From the NCBI RefSeq assembly GCF_012922555.1, contig NZ_WIPK01000001.1, positions 62,001 to 126,000 on the forward strand: 64,000 nt of DNA, read 5' to 3'. A program made the position numbers and the translations under genes. This document shows, piece by piece, positions 51,787-60,188 of this stretch. This DNA comes from Paraclostridium dentum. GTDB lineage: Bacteria > Bacillota > Clostridia > Peptostreptococcales > Peptostreptococcaceae. How positions within the stretch are numbered: the first letter of the stretch is position 1; each line of letters begins with the position of its first letter. The notes under the pieces are model-generated. The model was given only the letters and a program-made list of their open reading frames with translations. It ran no database searches and had not been told where the DNA came from.

Positions 51787-54153
51787 ATGAGTATAGAGTT
51801 TAATCAAGAAGGATTATCGACTAAAGAAGTCATAGATAGAATTGAACGTGGGGAAAGAAATGTTCCGATAAAGCCATTAACTAGAAGTTATAATAAAATA
51901 TTTAAAGATAATATATGTACATTATTTAATCTTATAAATATTATAATTGCTACTTTAATCATATATACTGGAAGTTATAAAAATCTATTGTTCTTAGGCG
52001 TTTTAATCTCGAATGTATCTATTGGTATATTCCAAGAAGTAAGAGCTAAAAAAAGTATAGATAAGCTATCTTTATTAAATCAATCAAAAATAACAGTTAT
52101 AAGAGATAATCAAAAGAGTAAAATCAATCAACATGATTTAGTAAAAGATGATTTGATGGTAATAAATAGAGGTTCTCAAATTTGTGCAGATGGAGTAGTT
52201 GTTAAGACTGATGGTATAGAGGTAGATGAATCTCAACTAACTGGAGAATCTGATCCAATTTTAAAAACAGTAGATTCTAAAGTTATGTCAGGAAGCTATG
52301 TTATAAGTGGGATGGCATATGTAAAAGTTGTAAATGTTGGAGAAGAAAGCTATGCGTCTAAAATTGCAATGGAAGCAAAGAAAGAAAAAGATATAAATAG
52401 TCAATTAATAAAAACTCTTAAACAAATTATAAAAGGACTTGCTTTTTTTATAGTGCCAATTGGAATAGCACTATTTTTATCAAAGTCAACTTCGGGTATA
52501 AATACAAATGATGTTATATTAGGTGTTTCAGCAGCTATGATTGGAATGATACCAGAAGGTTTAATATTAATAACTTCTATTGCACTAGCAGTTGAGGTTA
52601 TTAATTTAAGCAAGAAAAAAGTTCTCGTAAAAACTATGGGATCTATTGAAAACTTAGCTCGTGTAGATTTATTATGTTTAGATAAAACAGGTACTATAAC
52701 TGACGGTAATATAAAGTTAGTAGATATAATCACATGTGAAGATTTTGAAATAGACAAACTGAAAGAAGGAATTTCAACTTTAGTAGAAAATTTAGAAGAA
52801 AACGCAACAAGTAAAGCATTAAAGGTAGAACTTCCAAGTCCGAAATCTTGGAAACCTATTAATAGGGTACAATTTTCATCAGCTAGAAAGTGGAGTGGAG
52901 TTACTTTTGAAAAAGAAGGTAGTTATATAATGGGAGCTCCTGAATTTGTTTTTGAAAAAATATCACCAAGTATTCAAAGCATAATCGATGAATATACTAA
53001 TAAAGGAGAGCGAGTTTTAGTTTTTGCACATTCAAATGACTCTATAGTTGATAATGAACTTCCAAAAGATAGAAAATTAATAGGTATTTCTATTATGGAA
53101 GATACAATAAGACCAGAGGCTGCAAATACATTGAATTATTTTAAAAAACAAGGAGTAGCTATCAAAATTATATCAGGAGATAATCCAAAAACTGTTTCAC
53201 AAATTGCAAAACGAGCTGGTGTTGATAATTCTGATAAATACATAGATATTAGTAGTATTTCAGATAATGATGACTTAAAAAATTATATAAGTAAATATGA
53301 GATTTTCGGGAGAGTTAGCCCCGAACAGAAAAAGGAGCTTGTAAAAATATTTAAAGATGAAGGACATACTGTTGGAATGACAGGTGATGGAGTAAATGAT
53401 ATTTTAGCTCTTAAAGAGTCTGATTGTAGTATAGTAATGGCAGAAGGTAGTGATGCAGCAAAGGGAATTTCTGATTTTGTACTTTTAGATTCTAATTTTG
53501 ATTCCATGATAGGTGTTGTCATGGGAGGGCGAAGAGTAGTAAATAATATACAGCAAGTGGCATCTCAGTATTTAATGAAAACAGTATATTCAATTATATT
53601 AGCTATAATTTTTATATTTATGAAGGGATCTTACCCATTTCATCCTATACAGTTGATGCCGATAACTTCACTTGGAGTTGGAATTCCATCATTTTTTTTA
53701 GCATTTAGACCAAACTATTCGCAAATAAAAGAAAATCTATTATTAAATATTTCCATACCGGCATTAACATCTGGAATTTGTGCAGTTTTTTATATAATGA
53801 TAATTTCAGTTGTTGGGAATATGTTAAACTTTAATGAATCGGTTATATCAACTTTATGTGTATTACTAACAGGATCAGTTTGCTTTACATCCTTATGGCA
53901 TATATCTAAACCGATTGATAAAAAAGTAGGATTTATGATAATTACATTAGTTACTATATTTGTTTTAACTATTATACTTTTTAGGAATATATTCTCATTT
54001 GTAAATATTATTAATTTAAAAATTATGATACTATATATGCCGTTAATTTTATCAGTTATACCTATATATAAGTTTATTAGAAAAATAGTAACTTATATTG
54101 TAATGAAATATGTTAAATATAAAAGCAAAATGAAGCAAAACAAAAAAAGCTGA
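51787..54153 (+). CDS. P-type cation-transporting ATPase (CtpE-like)
   Basis: 788 residues. Actuator motif TGESDPIL near 156, TM4 motif GMIPEGLILITSIAL near 253, phosphorylation site LLCLDKTGTITDG near 297 with the catalytic Asp, hinge TGDGVNDILALK near 534, and about eight to ten membrane helices. There is no N-terminal heavy-metal-binding domain and no CPC in TM4, so it is not a copper or cadmium pump. The PEG in TM4 and short N-domain resemble mycobacterial CtpE (calcium) and related Mg/Ca pumps. The ion is uncertain. Its terminator stem overlaps the stop codon. Confidence 0.85.
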   Translation: MSIEFNQEGLSTKEVIDRIERGERNVPIKPLTRSYNKIFKDNICTLFNLINIIIATLIIYTGSYKNLLFLGVLISNVSIGIFQEVRAKKSIDKLSLLNQSKITVIRDNQKSKINQHDLVKDDLMVINRGSQICADGVVVKTDGIEVDESQLTGESDPILKTVDSKVMSGSYVISGMAYVKVVNVGEESYASKIAMEAKKEKDINSQLIKTLKQIIKGLAFFIVPIGIALFLSKSTSGINTNDVILGVSAAMIGMIPEGLILITSIALAVEVINLSKKKVLVKTMGSIENLARVDLLCLDKTGTITDGNIKLVDIITCEDFEIDKLKEGISTLVENLEENATSKALKVELPSPKSWKPINRVQFSSARKWSGVTFEKEGSYIMGAPEFVFEKISPSIQSIIDEYTNKGERVLVFAHSNDSIVDNELPKDRKLIGISIMEDTIRPEAANTLNYFKKQGVAIKIISGDNPKTVSQIAKRAGVDNSDKYIDISSISDNDDLKNYISKYEIFGRVSPEQKKELVKIFKDEGHTVGMTGDGVNDILALKESDCSIVMAEGSDAAKGISDFVLLDSNFDSMIGVVMGGRRVVNNIQQVASQYLMKTVYSIILAIIFIFMKGSYPFHPIQLMPITSLGVGIPSFFLAFRPNYSQIKENLLLNISIPALTSGICAVFYIMIISVVGNMLNFNESVISTLCVLLTGSVCFTSLWHISKPIDKKVGFMIITLVTIFVLTIILFRNIFSFVNIINLKIMILYMPLILSVIPIYKFIRKIVTYIVMKYVKYKSKMKQNKKS

Positions 54154-54176
54154 CACCCGTGTGTCAGCCTTTTTTA
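54142..54176. terminator. bidirectional terminator overlapping the ATPase stop codon
   Basis: Stem GCTGACAC (54149-54156) pairing with GTGTCAGC (54161-54168), A-run before and T-run after. The stop codon TGA (54151-54153) lies in the left arm. It also serves the converging minus-strand gene. Confidence 0.9.
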
Positions 54177-54269
54177 TTGGCAAGATTCACCTCTATTTCA
54201 AGGCAGCTATCTTTATATATATACACTATAATTAGGTTTCTAAACATTTTTTTGGAATTTATAGAAAAA

Positions 54270-55934
54270 TTATTTAGCACCTTTATTGTTAATTAATAAG
54301 AAGAATGTTTCAGCTTTTTTAGTCGTCATAAATTCTTTGGAGTCTTTATACTTATCAACATTTTCAGAATTTAAGCCAACTACATCTATTTGATCAGTTT
54401 CATATAAATTTATAGCTGCATTAGTATCTTTAACAACTTTTAAATTGACTGTATCTAATTTTACAGCATTTTTATCCCAATAATTTTGATTTTTACTTAA
54501 AACACATAAATCATCCATTTTCCAAGTTGACATAGTAAAAGGTCCGTTATATACAGAGTTTTCAGCTGTAGTACCATTTTTACCATCTTGAGCTTCTACA
54601 AACTTTTGGTTTTGAGGGAAGAATACACAGAAAGACATAAGTTGGTCAAAATAGTTAACACGTCTATTTAACTTAACCTCTAAAGTATAATCATCTACTG
54701 CTTTTACTCCAACATTATCTGCATTTTCAGATTTACCGTTATTGTAATCACTAGCACCTTCTATATCATACATAACGTATCCATATTGTGATGCAGTTTC
54801 AGGTTGTAAAGTTCTTTTCCAAGAGTATTCAAAGTCACGAGCTGTAACGGGGTCACCATTTGACCATTTAGCATCTTTTCTAATTTTAAACGTCCATGTC
54901 TTACCGTCTTCAGACTGTTCCCAACTCTCTGCCATAGCAGGAGTTGCAACTCCACTTGCATCTACTCTTGTTAAACCTTCCATAGTATTTGTTATCATAT
55001 AAAATGAGTCCATATCTGATGCTTTACTAACATCAAGTGTAGGAATATCTCCAGCCAAAGTTAAATTCAATTGTTTAGACTCTTTATCTACATCAGCCCA
55101 CTTATATGAAGCTTGAGAACCATAAGTATATCTAACTATATCTTTAACATAACTTTTTTGTAAGAAGGATGTCCCTTGTTGATAAAGCGGGGCAGCATTA
55201 GCAGAATCTAAGAAAATTTTTTCAGCTTCTCCAAATTTTTTAAAACTTTCTTCAGGAGTTTCAGCTACCTTTGCTTCTTCAATTAATTTATCGTAATCAG
55301 GATTAGAATAAGATAATCTTTGTCCATACATACCTTGCGTTGTAAAAATTTCTAAAAATGTTAGAGGATCTGGATAATCAGCAGACCAACCATTTAAATC
55401 TATATGATAATCTCCTTTAGATGCTAAATCTAGTTTTTGCTTTAAAGGTTGCTGCTTAATTTCTAAATTTAGACCTTCTAAATTAGAATTAAGTTCTGAT
55501 TGTATAAATTCAGCTGTTTTTCTTCCAGACTCACCTTCATAAGATAGTAATTCAAGTGTAACAGTATCAAACCCTAACTCGTCTTTAGCTTTAGCCCAAG
55601 CTTTTTTAGCTTCTTCATCATTTGATTGATATCCCATATCTCCTACAATATCTCTATAATCTTGTCCATCTTTCGTAAATGCTAACTCCTTAGGTGTAAT
55701 AAATGAAACTGGTTCAGAACCATTGTTTAATAGTACATCGGTAATTTCAGATCTGTCTATTGACATAACTATGGCCTTTCGAGCATTTTCATTTGCAAGC
55801 ACTGCATAAGGGTCTATAGATTTTGAAGAACCTGAATTGCCTTGATTTGAACCTGTACTAGAGCAACCGACTAAAGACAATGCCCCAACTGACGAGAGTG
55901 CAAATATTAAAGCTAATTTTTTTCTTAGTACCAT
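54270..55934 (-). CDS. circularly permuted OppA-family (SBP family 5) peptide-binding lipoprotein
   Basis: 554 residues, signal ending in SLVGC (Cys24). Start 55934 is chosen because AGGGGG lies just before it. The mature protein has OppA segments in swapped order. Residues about 44-284 are the native C-terminal half (LANENARKAIVMSIDRSEI, LDLASKGDYHIDLNGWSADYPDPLTF, AAPLYQQG, YGSQASYKWADV, which normally ends OppA). They are followed at once by the native N-terminal half, about 287-554 (KQLNLTLAGDIPTLD, AESWEQSEDGKTWTFKIRKDAKWSNGDPVTA in blocks, YNGPFTMSTWK, LYETDQIDVVG, ETFFLLINNKGAK, then stop). All parts are present once. No permease genes are adjacent. Confidence 0.85.
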   Translation of the reverse strand: MVLRKKLALIFALSSVGALSLVGCSSTGSNQGNSGSSKSIDPYAVLANENARKAIVMSIDRSEITDVLLNNGSEPVSFITPKELAFTKDGQDYRDIVGDMGYQSNDEEAKKAWAKAKDELGFDTVTLELLSYEGESGRKTAEFIQSELNSNLEGLNLEIKQQPLKQKLDLASKGDYHIDLNGWSADYPDPLTFLEIFTTQGMYGQRLSYSNPDYDKLIEEAKVAETPEESFKKFGEAEKIFLDSANAAPLYQQGTSFLQKSYVKDIVRYTYGSQASYKWADVDKESKQLNLTLAGDIPTLDVSKASDMDSFYMITNTMEGLTRVDASGVATPAMAESWEQSEDGKTWTFKIRKDAKWSNGDPVTARDFEYSWKRTLQPETASQYGYVMYDIEGASDYNNGKSENADNVGVKAVDDYTLEVKLNRRVNYFDQLMSFCVFFPQNQKFVEAQDGKNGTTAENSVYNGPFTMSTWKMDDLCVLSKNQNYWDKNAVKLDTVNLKVVKDTNAAINLYETDQIDVVGLNSENVDKYKDSKEFMTTKKAETFFLLINNKGAK

Positions 55935-55955
55935 AAAAATACCCCCTAAAAACAT

Positions 55956-56362
55956 ATTAATTATAATAAAAAATTTAAGATAAACAAAAGAAGTTATTTA
56001 TGAGTCGTGAATTTGAAAAGTAGATCAAGATTAGATTAATTTAAAAGTAGTTAAAATTTTTAAGTAATATTAATATTCGATTGCAAAATAATCAAATATT
56101 AATTTGAAAAATTTATGTGAAAAGTAAAATATATTATGAGTATAGCAGTATTTAATAATATTATAAAGTAATTAAATAGAATTTTTGAAAAATATTGAAA
56201 AATATAAAAATTCACTTAAATCATTTCATGTTAATGAAAATTATACAAGATCAATTTAACATTATACAATTTAAAATTTAAAAATGATTCAGGGTATCAT
56301 TTGAAATTTTAACCATGAATAATAAAGTATAAATATACGAATAATATTAACAAATACATAGT
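55956..56362. other. AT-rich divergent spacer
   Basis: Between the OppA-like gene and a small plus-strand gene. No open frame, no clear hairpin. Many TATAAT-like hexamers are expected at this composition, so no promoter is called. Confidence 0.35.
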
Positions 56363-56374
56363 GAGGTGATAATT

Positions 56375-56563
56375 ATGGAAATGAATACACAAGATTGTTT
56401 AAAAAAAGCATTATTAGACACTCAAGAAAAAGTAAGAGATTTTATGCAATATGCTGATAATGTTGATGACAAAGAATTAAGCAAATGTTTTAAAGACTTT
56501 GCTGAAGCTGAAGGTTTACAAGCTCAAAAGTTACAAGAACACATTGAAAAAAGATTTAAATAA
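56375..56563 (+). CDS. small helical protein, ferritin-like hairpin
   Basis: 62 residues. ATG 56375 follows GAGGTGAT. The sequence is two amphipathic helices (MNTQDCLKKALLDTQEKVRDFMQYADN and DKELSKCFKDFAEAEGLQAQKLQEHI in outline), reminiscent of half a ferritin/rubrerythrin bundle; it would need to dimerise. Two Cys. Similar small proteins are common in clostridia with no known role. Single-gene unit with its own terminator. Confidence 0.7.
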   Translation: MEMNTQDCLKKALLDTQEKVRDFMQYADNVDDKELSKCFKDFAEAEGLQAQKLQEHIEKRFK

Positions 56564-56570
56564 TGTTAAA

Positions 56571-56598
56571 AGAAAGGCTATTGAAGCCTTTCTTTTTT
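56571..56598 (+). terminator. Rho-independent terminator after the small helical protein
   Basis: 9-bp stem AGAAAGGCT (56571-56579) pairing with AGCCTTTCT (56585-56593), then TTTTT. Confidence 0.9.
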
Positions 56599-57002
56599 AT
56601 TTAATAATAAAGATAGGTATAATAACTTAAAAAAATAAAAGGTTTAATTGAAAATATATATTAAAATTACATATATTGAATAAATAGATTAATAAAAAAA
56701 TTTTGAAGAAAATAAAAAGTTAAAAATTAAAATTAAATTATATAAAATGAAAGAAGTAATAAAAAATATATCAAAAAAAATTAATATAATATATAACTAA
56801 ATGCATGAATAATACTAATTTAAAAAAATAATGAAAATTAATAAAATATATATGTTTAGATTTTGAAAAGATTGTAAATAGAAAAAATTAATTGTCAAAA
56901 GATTGAGAAAAAAGAAGGAAAATACAGGAAGAAAACGATTTACAATAGTGTATTGACAATAACTTATAACAATATATAATAGAAACCGTAATCATACAAA
57001 TT
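56599..57002. other. very AT-rich spacer upstream of the APC permease
   Basis: Over 400 bases almost entirely A and T, with no open frame; only the promoter at its end is recognisable. Confidence 0.4.
56953..56980 (+). promoter_or_regulatory. strong sigma-A-type promoter for the APC permease
   Basis: Consensus TTGACA (56953-56958), 16-base spacer, consensus TATAAT (56975-56980), about 22 bases before the ribosome site. Among the best promoter matches in the window. Confidence 0.8.
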
Positions 57003-57020
57003 TTGGGAGGTAAAAGATCA

Positions 57021-58469
57021 ATGTCTGATCAAAATAGAAATTTAACTTGGCAAAATATTGCCTTAATGGGATTTGTTATGGTATGGGGATTTGGAAATGT
57101 TGTTAATAACTTTGCAAATCAAGGACTTACTGTAGTATTCTCATGGATATTTATGATAGCTTTATACTTTGTACCATACACATTAATGGTTGGGGAACTA
57201 GGGTCTGCATTTAAAGATTCTCAAGGTGGAGTTTCAGCTTGGATAAGTTCTACTACAACACCAATGCTTGCATTTATGGCAGGGTGGACTTACTGGGTTG
57301 TTCATGTACCTTATTTAGCACAAAAACCACAAGCATTATTAATAGCACTTTCTTGGGCAGTTAGTCCATCAGGCGAACTTGCTACAACATTAAAGGAATT
57401 AAACCCTTTAATATTACAAGGAATGGTACTTGTTGTATTTTTAATATTTTTATATATTTCAACAAAGGGAGTAAAAGTATTAAAGGTTATAGGTAACGTA
57501 GCAGGTATGTCAATGTTTGTTATGTCTTTATTATACATAGTATTAGGATTAGCAGCTCCAGCTATAACTGGACATGTTGCAACACCTGATATAACACCTA
57601 AGTCATTTATTCCTAAATTTGACTTTGCATATTTAACAACTTTATCAATGTTAGTATTTGCTGTTGGGGGATGTGAAAAAATAGCTCCATACGTAAATAA
57701 TACTAAAAACCCATCTAAAAACTTCCCTAAAGGAATGTTAGTTTTAGCTGGAATGGTTGCTGTATGTGCACTTTTAGGATCAATAGCTATGGGTATGATG
57801 TTCAATGCTAACGCTATACCAGAAGATTTAATGATGAATGGTCAATACTATGCATTCCAATTATTAGGAGAGCATTATGGATTAGGTAGCTTATTTGTTA
57901 TAGTTTATGCATTAGCAAATACTGCAGCACAATTATCAGCTTTAGTATTCTCAATAGATGCTCCGCTTAGAGTATTATTAGGAGAAGCTGATTCTAGATT
58001 TATACCTAAGAAATTATCTAAAACAAATAAGAATGGTGTTTTAGTTAATGGATATATAATGACAGCTATATTAGTTTCTATATTAATAGTAATACCAGCA
58101 TTAGGAATAGGTAACACTAATGAGTTATTTAACTGGTTATTAAAATTAAACTCAGTTGTAATGCCAATGAGATACTTATGGGTATTCTTAGCTTACATGG
58201 GTCTTAAGAAGATGAGTAGTAAATTTAAAACTGAATACAAGTTTATAAAGAGTGATAAATTAGGATTCTTAGTTGGAGCTTGGTGTTTTGGATTTACAGC
58301 ATTTGCTTGTATAATGGGTATGTTCCCAACAGATGTTCCTGCATTTAGTAAAGAATGGATATTTAGAGTTTCTTTAAATGTTATAACACCTATAGTATTA
58401 ATGGGAATAGGATTAATATTACCTGTTATAGCTAAGAAAACTAATGGAAGTGAAAATGCATCTAACTAA
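57021..58469 (+). CDS. APC-family amino acid permease
   Basis: 482 residues, 12 membrane helices, amino acid-polyamine-organocation superfamily. ATG 57021 follows GGGAGG (57005-57010). TM1 has GFVMVWGFGNVVNNFANQG near 17, the substrate-site loop; GELGSAFKDSQGGVSAWIS follows near 58; FAVGGCEKIAPYVNNTKNPSKNFP near 214 is the family TM6-7 region. It resembles the glutamate/GABA antiporter and YgjI-like groups. The substrate cannot be fixed. Strong promoter and codon bias suggest high expression. Confidence 0.9.
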   Translation: MSDQNRNLTWQNIALMGFVMVWGFGNVVNNFANQGLTVVFSWIFMIALYFVPYTLMVGELGSAFKDSQGGVSAWISSTTTPMLAFMAGWTYWVVHVPYLAQKPQALLIALSWAVSPSGELATTLKELNPLILQGMVLVVFLIFLYISTKGVKVLKVIGNVAGMSMFVMSLLYIVLGLAAPAITGHVATPDITPKSFIPKFDFAYLTTLSMLVFAVGGCEKIAPYVNNTKNPSKNFPKGMLVLAGMVAVCALLGSIAMGMMFNANAIPEDLMMNGQYYAFQLLGEHYGLGSLFVIVYALANTAAQLSALVFSIDAPLRVLLGEADSRFIPKKLSKTNKNGVLVNGYIMTAILVSILIVIPALGIGNTNELFNWLLKLNSVVMPMRYLWVFLAYMGLKKMSSKFKTEYKFIKSDKLGFLVGAWCFGFTAFACIMGMFPTDVPAFSKEWIFRVSLNVITPIVLMGIGLILPVIAKKTNGSENASN

Positions 58470-58494
58470 TAAACTTAGTTAATAAATAGATATA

Positions 58495-58527
58495 AAAAAT
58501 GAGTGAAGGAAACTTCACTCATTTTTT
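58495..58527. terminator. bidirectional terminator after the APC permease
   Basis: 14-bp stem AAAAATGAGTGAAG pairing with CTTCACTCATTTTT around a GAAA tetraloop, A- and T-runs on both sides. It also lies at the end of the minus-strand small gene. Confidence 0.93.
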
Positions 58528-58529
58528 TG

Positions 58530-58724
58530 TTATTTATTTAATATTTCTAGAGTCTGAGCTATAAGGTCTTCTTTATCTTTTGCTGTTATTAATTCAGTAT
58601 CTACATAAGCTGTAAATTCTGATCCACATTCACATATACAATCTTCTTTTATATCAACTTCTAATAAAGCTCTTTTTAACTCATCCTCGCTAACACCAGA
58701 ACACATTGAGCAAAAACTTATCAT
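58530..58724 (-). CDS. small cysteine-rich protein, DUF1450/YuzB-like
   Basis: 64 residues. Start 58724 is chosen because GGAGGT lies just upstream. Cysteines at 5, 8, 29, 31 and 33 (FCSMCSG and EDCICECGSEF) and a thioredoxin-fold-like end (AYVDTELITAKDKEDLIAQTLEIL). DUF1450 proteins have this size and shape and may bind an iron-sulfur cluster. Divergent from the SH3/3D protein. Confidence 0.65.
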   Translation of the reverse strand: MISFCSMCSGVSEDELKRALLEVDIKEDCICECGSEFTAYVDTELITAKDKEDLIAQTLEILNK

Positions 58725-58803
58725 ATTTAATACCTCCATATTAATATATGGATATTTATACACTCATCCTTAGAGGTATGAAACATTAAATTGCTACTAA
58801 ATT

Positions 58804-58820
58804 TGTAACTAATTTGTAAC
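58804..58820 (+). promoter_or_regulatory. TGTAAC direct repeat upstream of the SH3/3D protein
   Basis: TGTAAC at 58804 and 58815, 11-bp period, as upstream of the response regulator, glucosaminidase and glycosidase-like genes. It lies 167 bases before the gene. Fourth member of the proposed regulon, 20 kb away from the regulator. Confidence 0.45.
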
Positions 58821-58986
58821 CCTTTTTCTGGTAATTATAGAAAATGTGTTTACAAAGGCCCAAAAATATATTATCATTAATTAAAAGTTACAGAAAAGTA
58901 ACAAATTCATAAAATACGAATTTTACAAGACATAATGGTCAATAATATATAATTTTTTATTTATTTAAATTAACTGGAGGGATACT

Positions 58987-59868
58987 ATGAGTATGAATAA
59001 AAGAGCGAGGAAATCATCATTAATATTAGCATTAGGATTAGTTGTAGGAGGACTTTATACATCTACAAGTAATATATATGCAGCAGAAAGAGAAGTAGTT
59101 AAAGCAGAGAAGTTAAATGTAAGAAAAGGTCCATCAATAGAAGAACAAAGAGTAGGATCATTAGACAGAGGTATGGTAGTTGAAATATTAGAAACAAATA
59201 ATGGATGGAATAAGATTAAGCTTACTGATGGGAACGAAGGATGGGTAAGTGGAGATTATACTGATAAAGAAAATGGAACTGTAACTGCTAGCAAATTAAA
59301 TGTAAGAAAAGGGCCAGCTACAGAACATGATAAATTAGATACATTAGATAAAAATACAGAAATTAAACTTTTAGAAGAACAAAATAATTGGTATAGAATT
59401 AAATTAGATGATAAAAAAGAAGGATGGGTTTGTGGTGATTATGTTTTAACAGAATCTCAAGCTAAAGAACAAGAACAAAAACAAGCTAAACAACAAGCTA
59501 ATGATACAGTTAAAGAAGTTAAGAGTGCGTCTACAGTATCTGATGCAACAACAAATGAATCTTCTAACTCACAAGCAGAAGCTTCATCTAATAACAACAA
59601 TGGAACATCAATGTCTATAGAAGCAACAGCATATGCTGGAGATACTATAACTTCAACAGGAACTACTCCTAAATGGGGAACTATAGCAGTTGACCCAACG
59701 GTAATACCATATGGAACAAAAGTATATATACCTAAGTTTGACATGGTATTTACAGCAGAAGATTGTGGAAGTGCTATAAAAGGTAAAAGAATAGATATAT
59801 TTATGAACAGTGAAGCAGAATGTGTTAAGTTCGGAAGACAAAACATGGAAATAAAAATATTAAAATAG
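58987..59868 (+). CDS. exported cell-wall protein with two SH3 domains and a 3D domain
   Basis: 293 residues. Signal peptide (about 1-33, ending NIYAA). Two bacterial SH3 domains (about 37-93 and 98-153), each with KLNVRKGPS/A and GWV-x-GDY, which bind the wall. A Gln/Lys/Ser-rich linker follows, then a 3D domain (about 208-293): ATAYAGDTITSTGTTPKWGTIAVDP, YGTKVYIP, TAEDCGSAIKGKRIDIF with three conserved Asp, the fold of lytic transglycosylase MltA and resuscitation factors. Probably a glycan-cleaving wall enzyme. GGAGGG precedes ATG 58987. Confidence 0.9.
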   Translation: MSMNKRARKSSLILALGLVVGGLYTSTSNIYAAEREVVKAEKLNVRKGPSIEEQRVGSLDRGMVVEILETNNGWNKIKLTDGNEGWVSGDYTDKENGTVTASKLNVRKGPATEHDKLDTLDKNTEIKLLEEQNNWYRIKLDDKKEGWVCGDYVLTESQAKEQEQKQAKQQANDTVKEVKSASTVSDATTNESSNSQAEASSNNNNGTSMSIEATAYAGDTITSTGTTPKWGTIAVDPTVIPYGTKVYIPKFDMVFTAEDCGSAIKGKRIDIFMNSEAECVKFGRQNMEIKILK

Positions 59869-59875
59869 TTAACAT

Positions 59876-59924
59876 AAAAAAGACGGTACGCTAAGTAAAG
59901 TTACTTACGTACCGTCTTTTTTTA
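59876..59924 (+). terminator. Rho-independent terminator after the SH3/3D gene
   Basis: 14-bp stem AAAAAGACGGTACG pairing with CGTACCGTCTTTTT, with inner AAGTAA/TTACTT. Confidence 0.92.
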
Positions 59925-60172
59925 TTGAAAACACAAAGAATAATCGTACATATATGAATAAAAATAAGTTAAAAAATGTAATAGTTTGAAAATTAAGTTT
60001 TTTAAGCTGATTTTGGAATATATATAAAGCTATATCCAAGATAAACAAAATATAATAAAGTTAAAATTGCACTAACTTAATTATATTAAGTTAAAAAGTA
60101 TTTTAATATGCTTAAACTTTAAAAAATTACAAAAAAGTCGATTTTTGGTGTATAATATTAATATGATAAAGA
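59925..60172. other. AT-rich spacer upstream of the DAACS symporter with palindromes
   Basis: No gene. It holds a hairpin TTGGAATATA/TATATCCAA (60013-60039), a 21-bp palindrome at 60073-60093 and a TATAAT at 60151-60156 as a likely -10. Confidence 0.45.
60073..60093. promoter_or_regulatory. 21-bp palindrome upstream of the DAACS symporter
   Basis: TAACTTAAT-TAT-ATTAAGTTA, perfect 9-bp arms, 58 bases before the probable -10. Size and symmetry fit a dimeric regulator site. Confidence 0.45.
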
Positions 60173-60188
60173 GATGGAGGAAACACAT

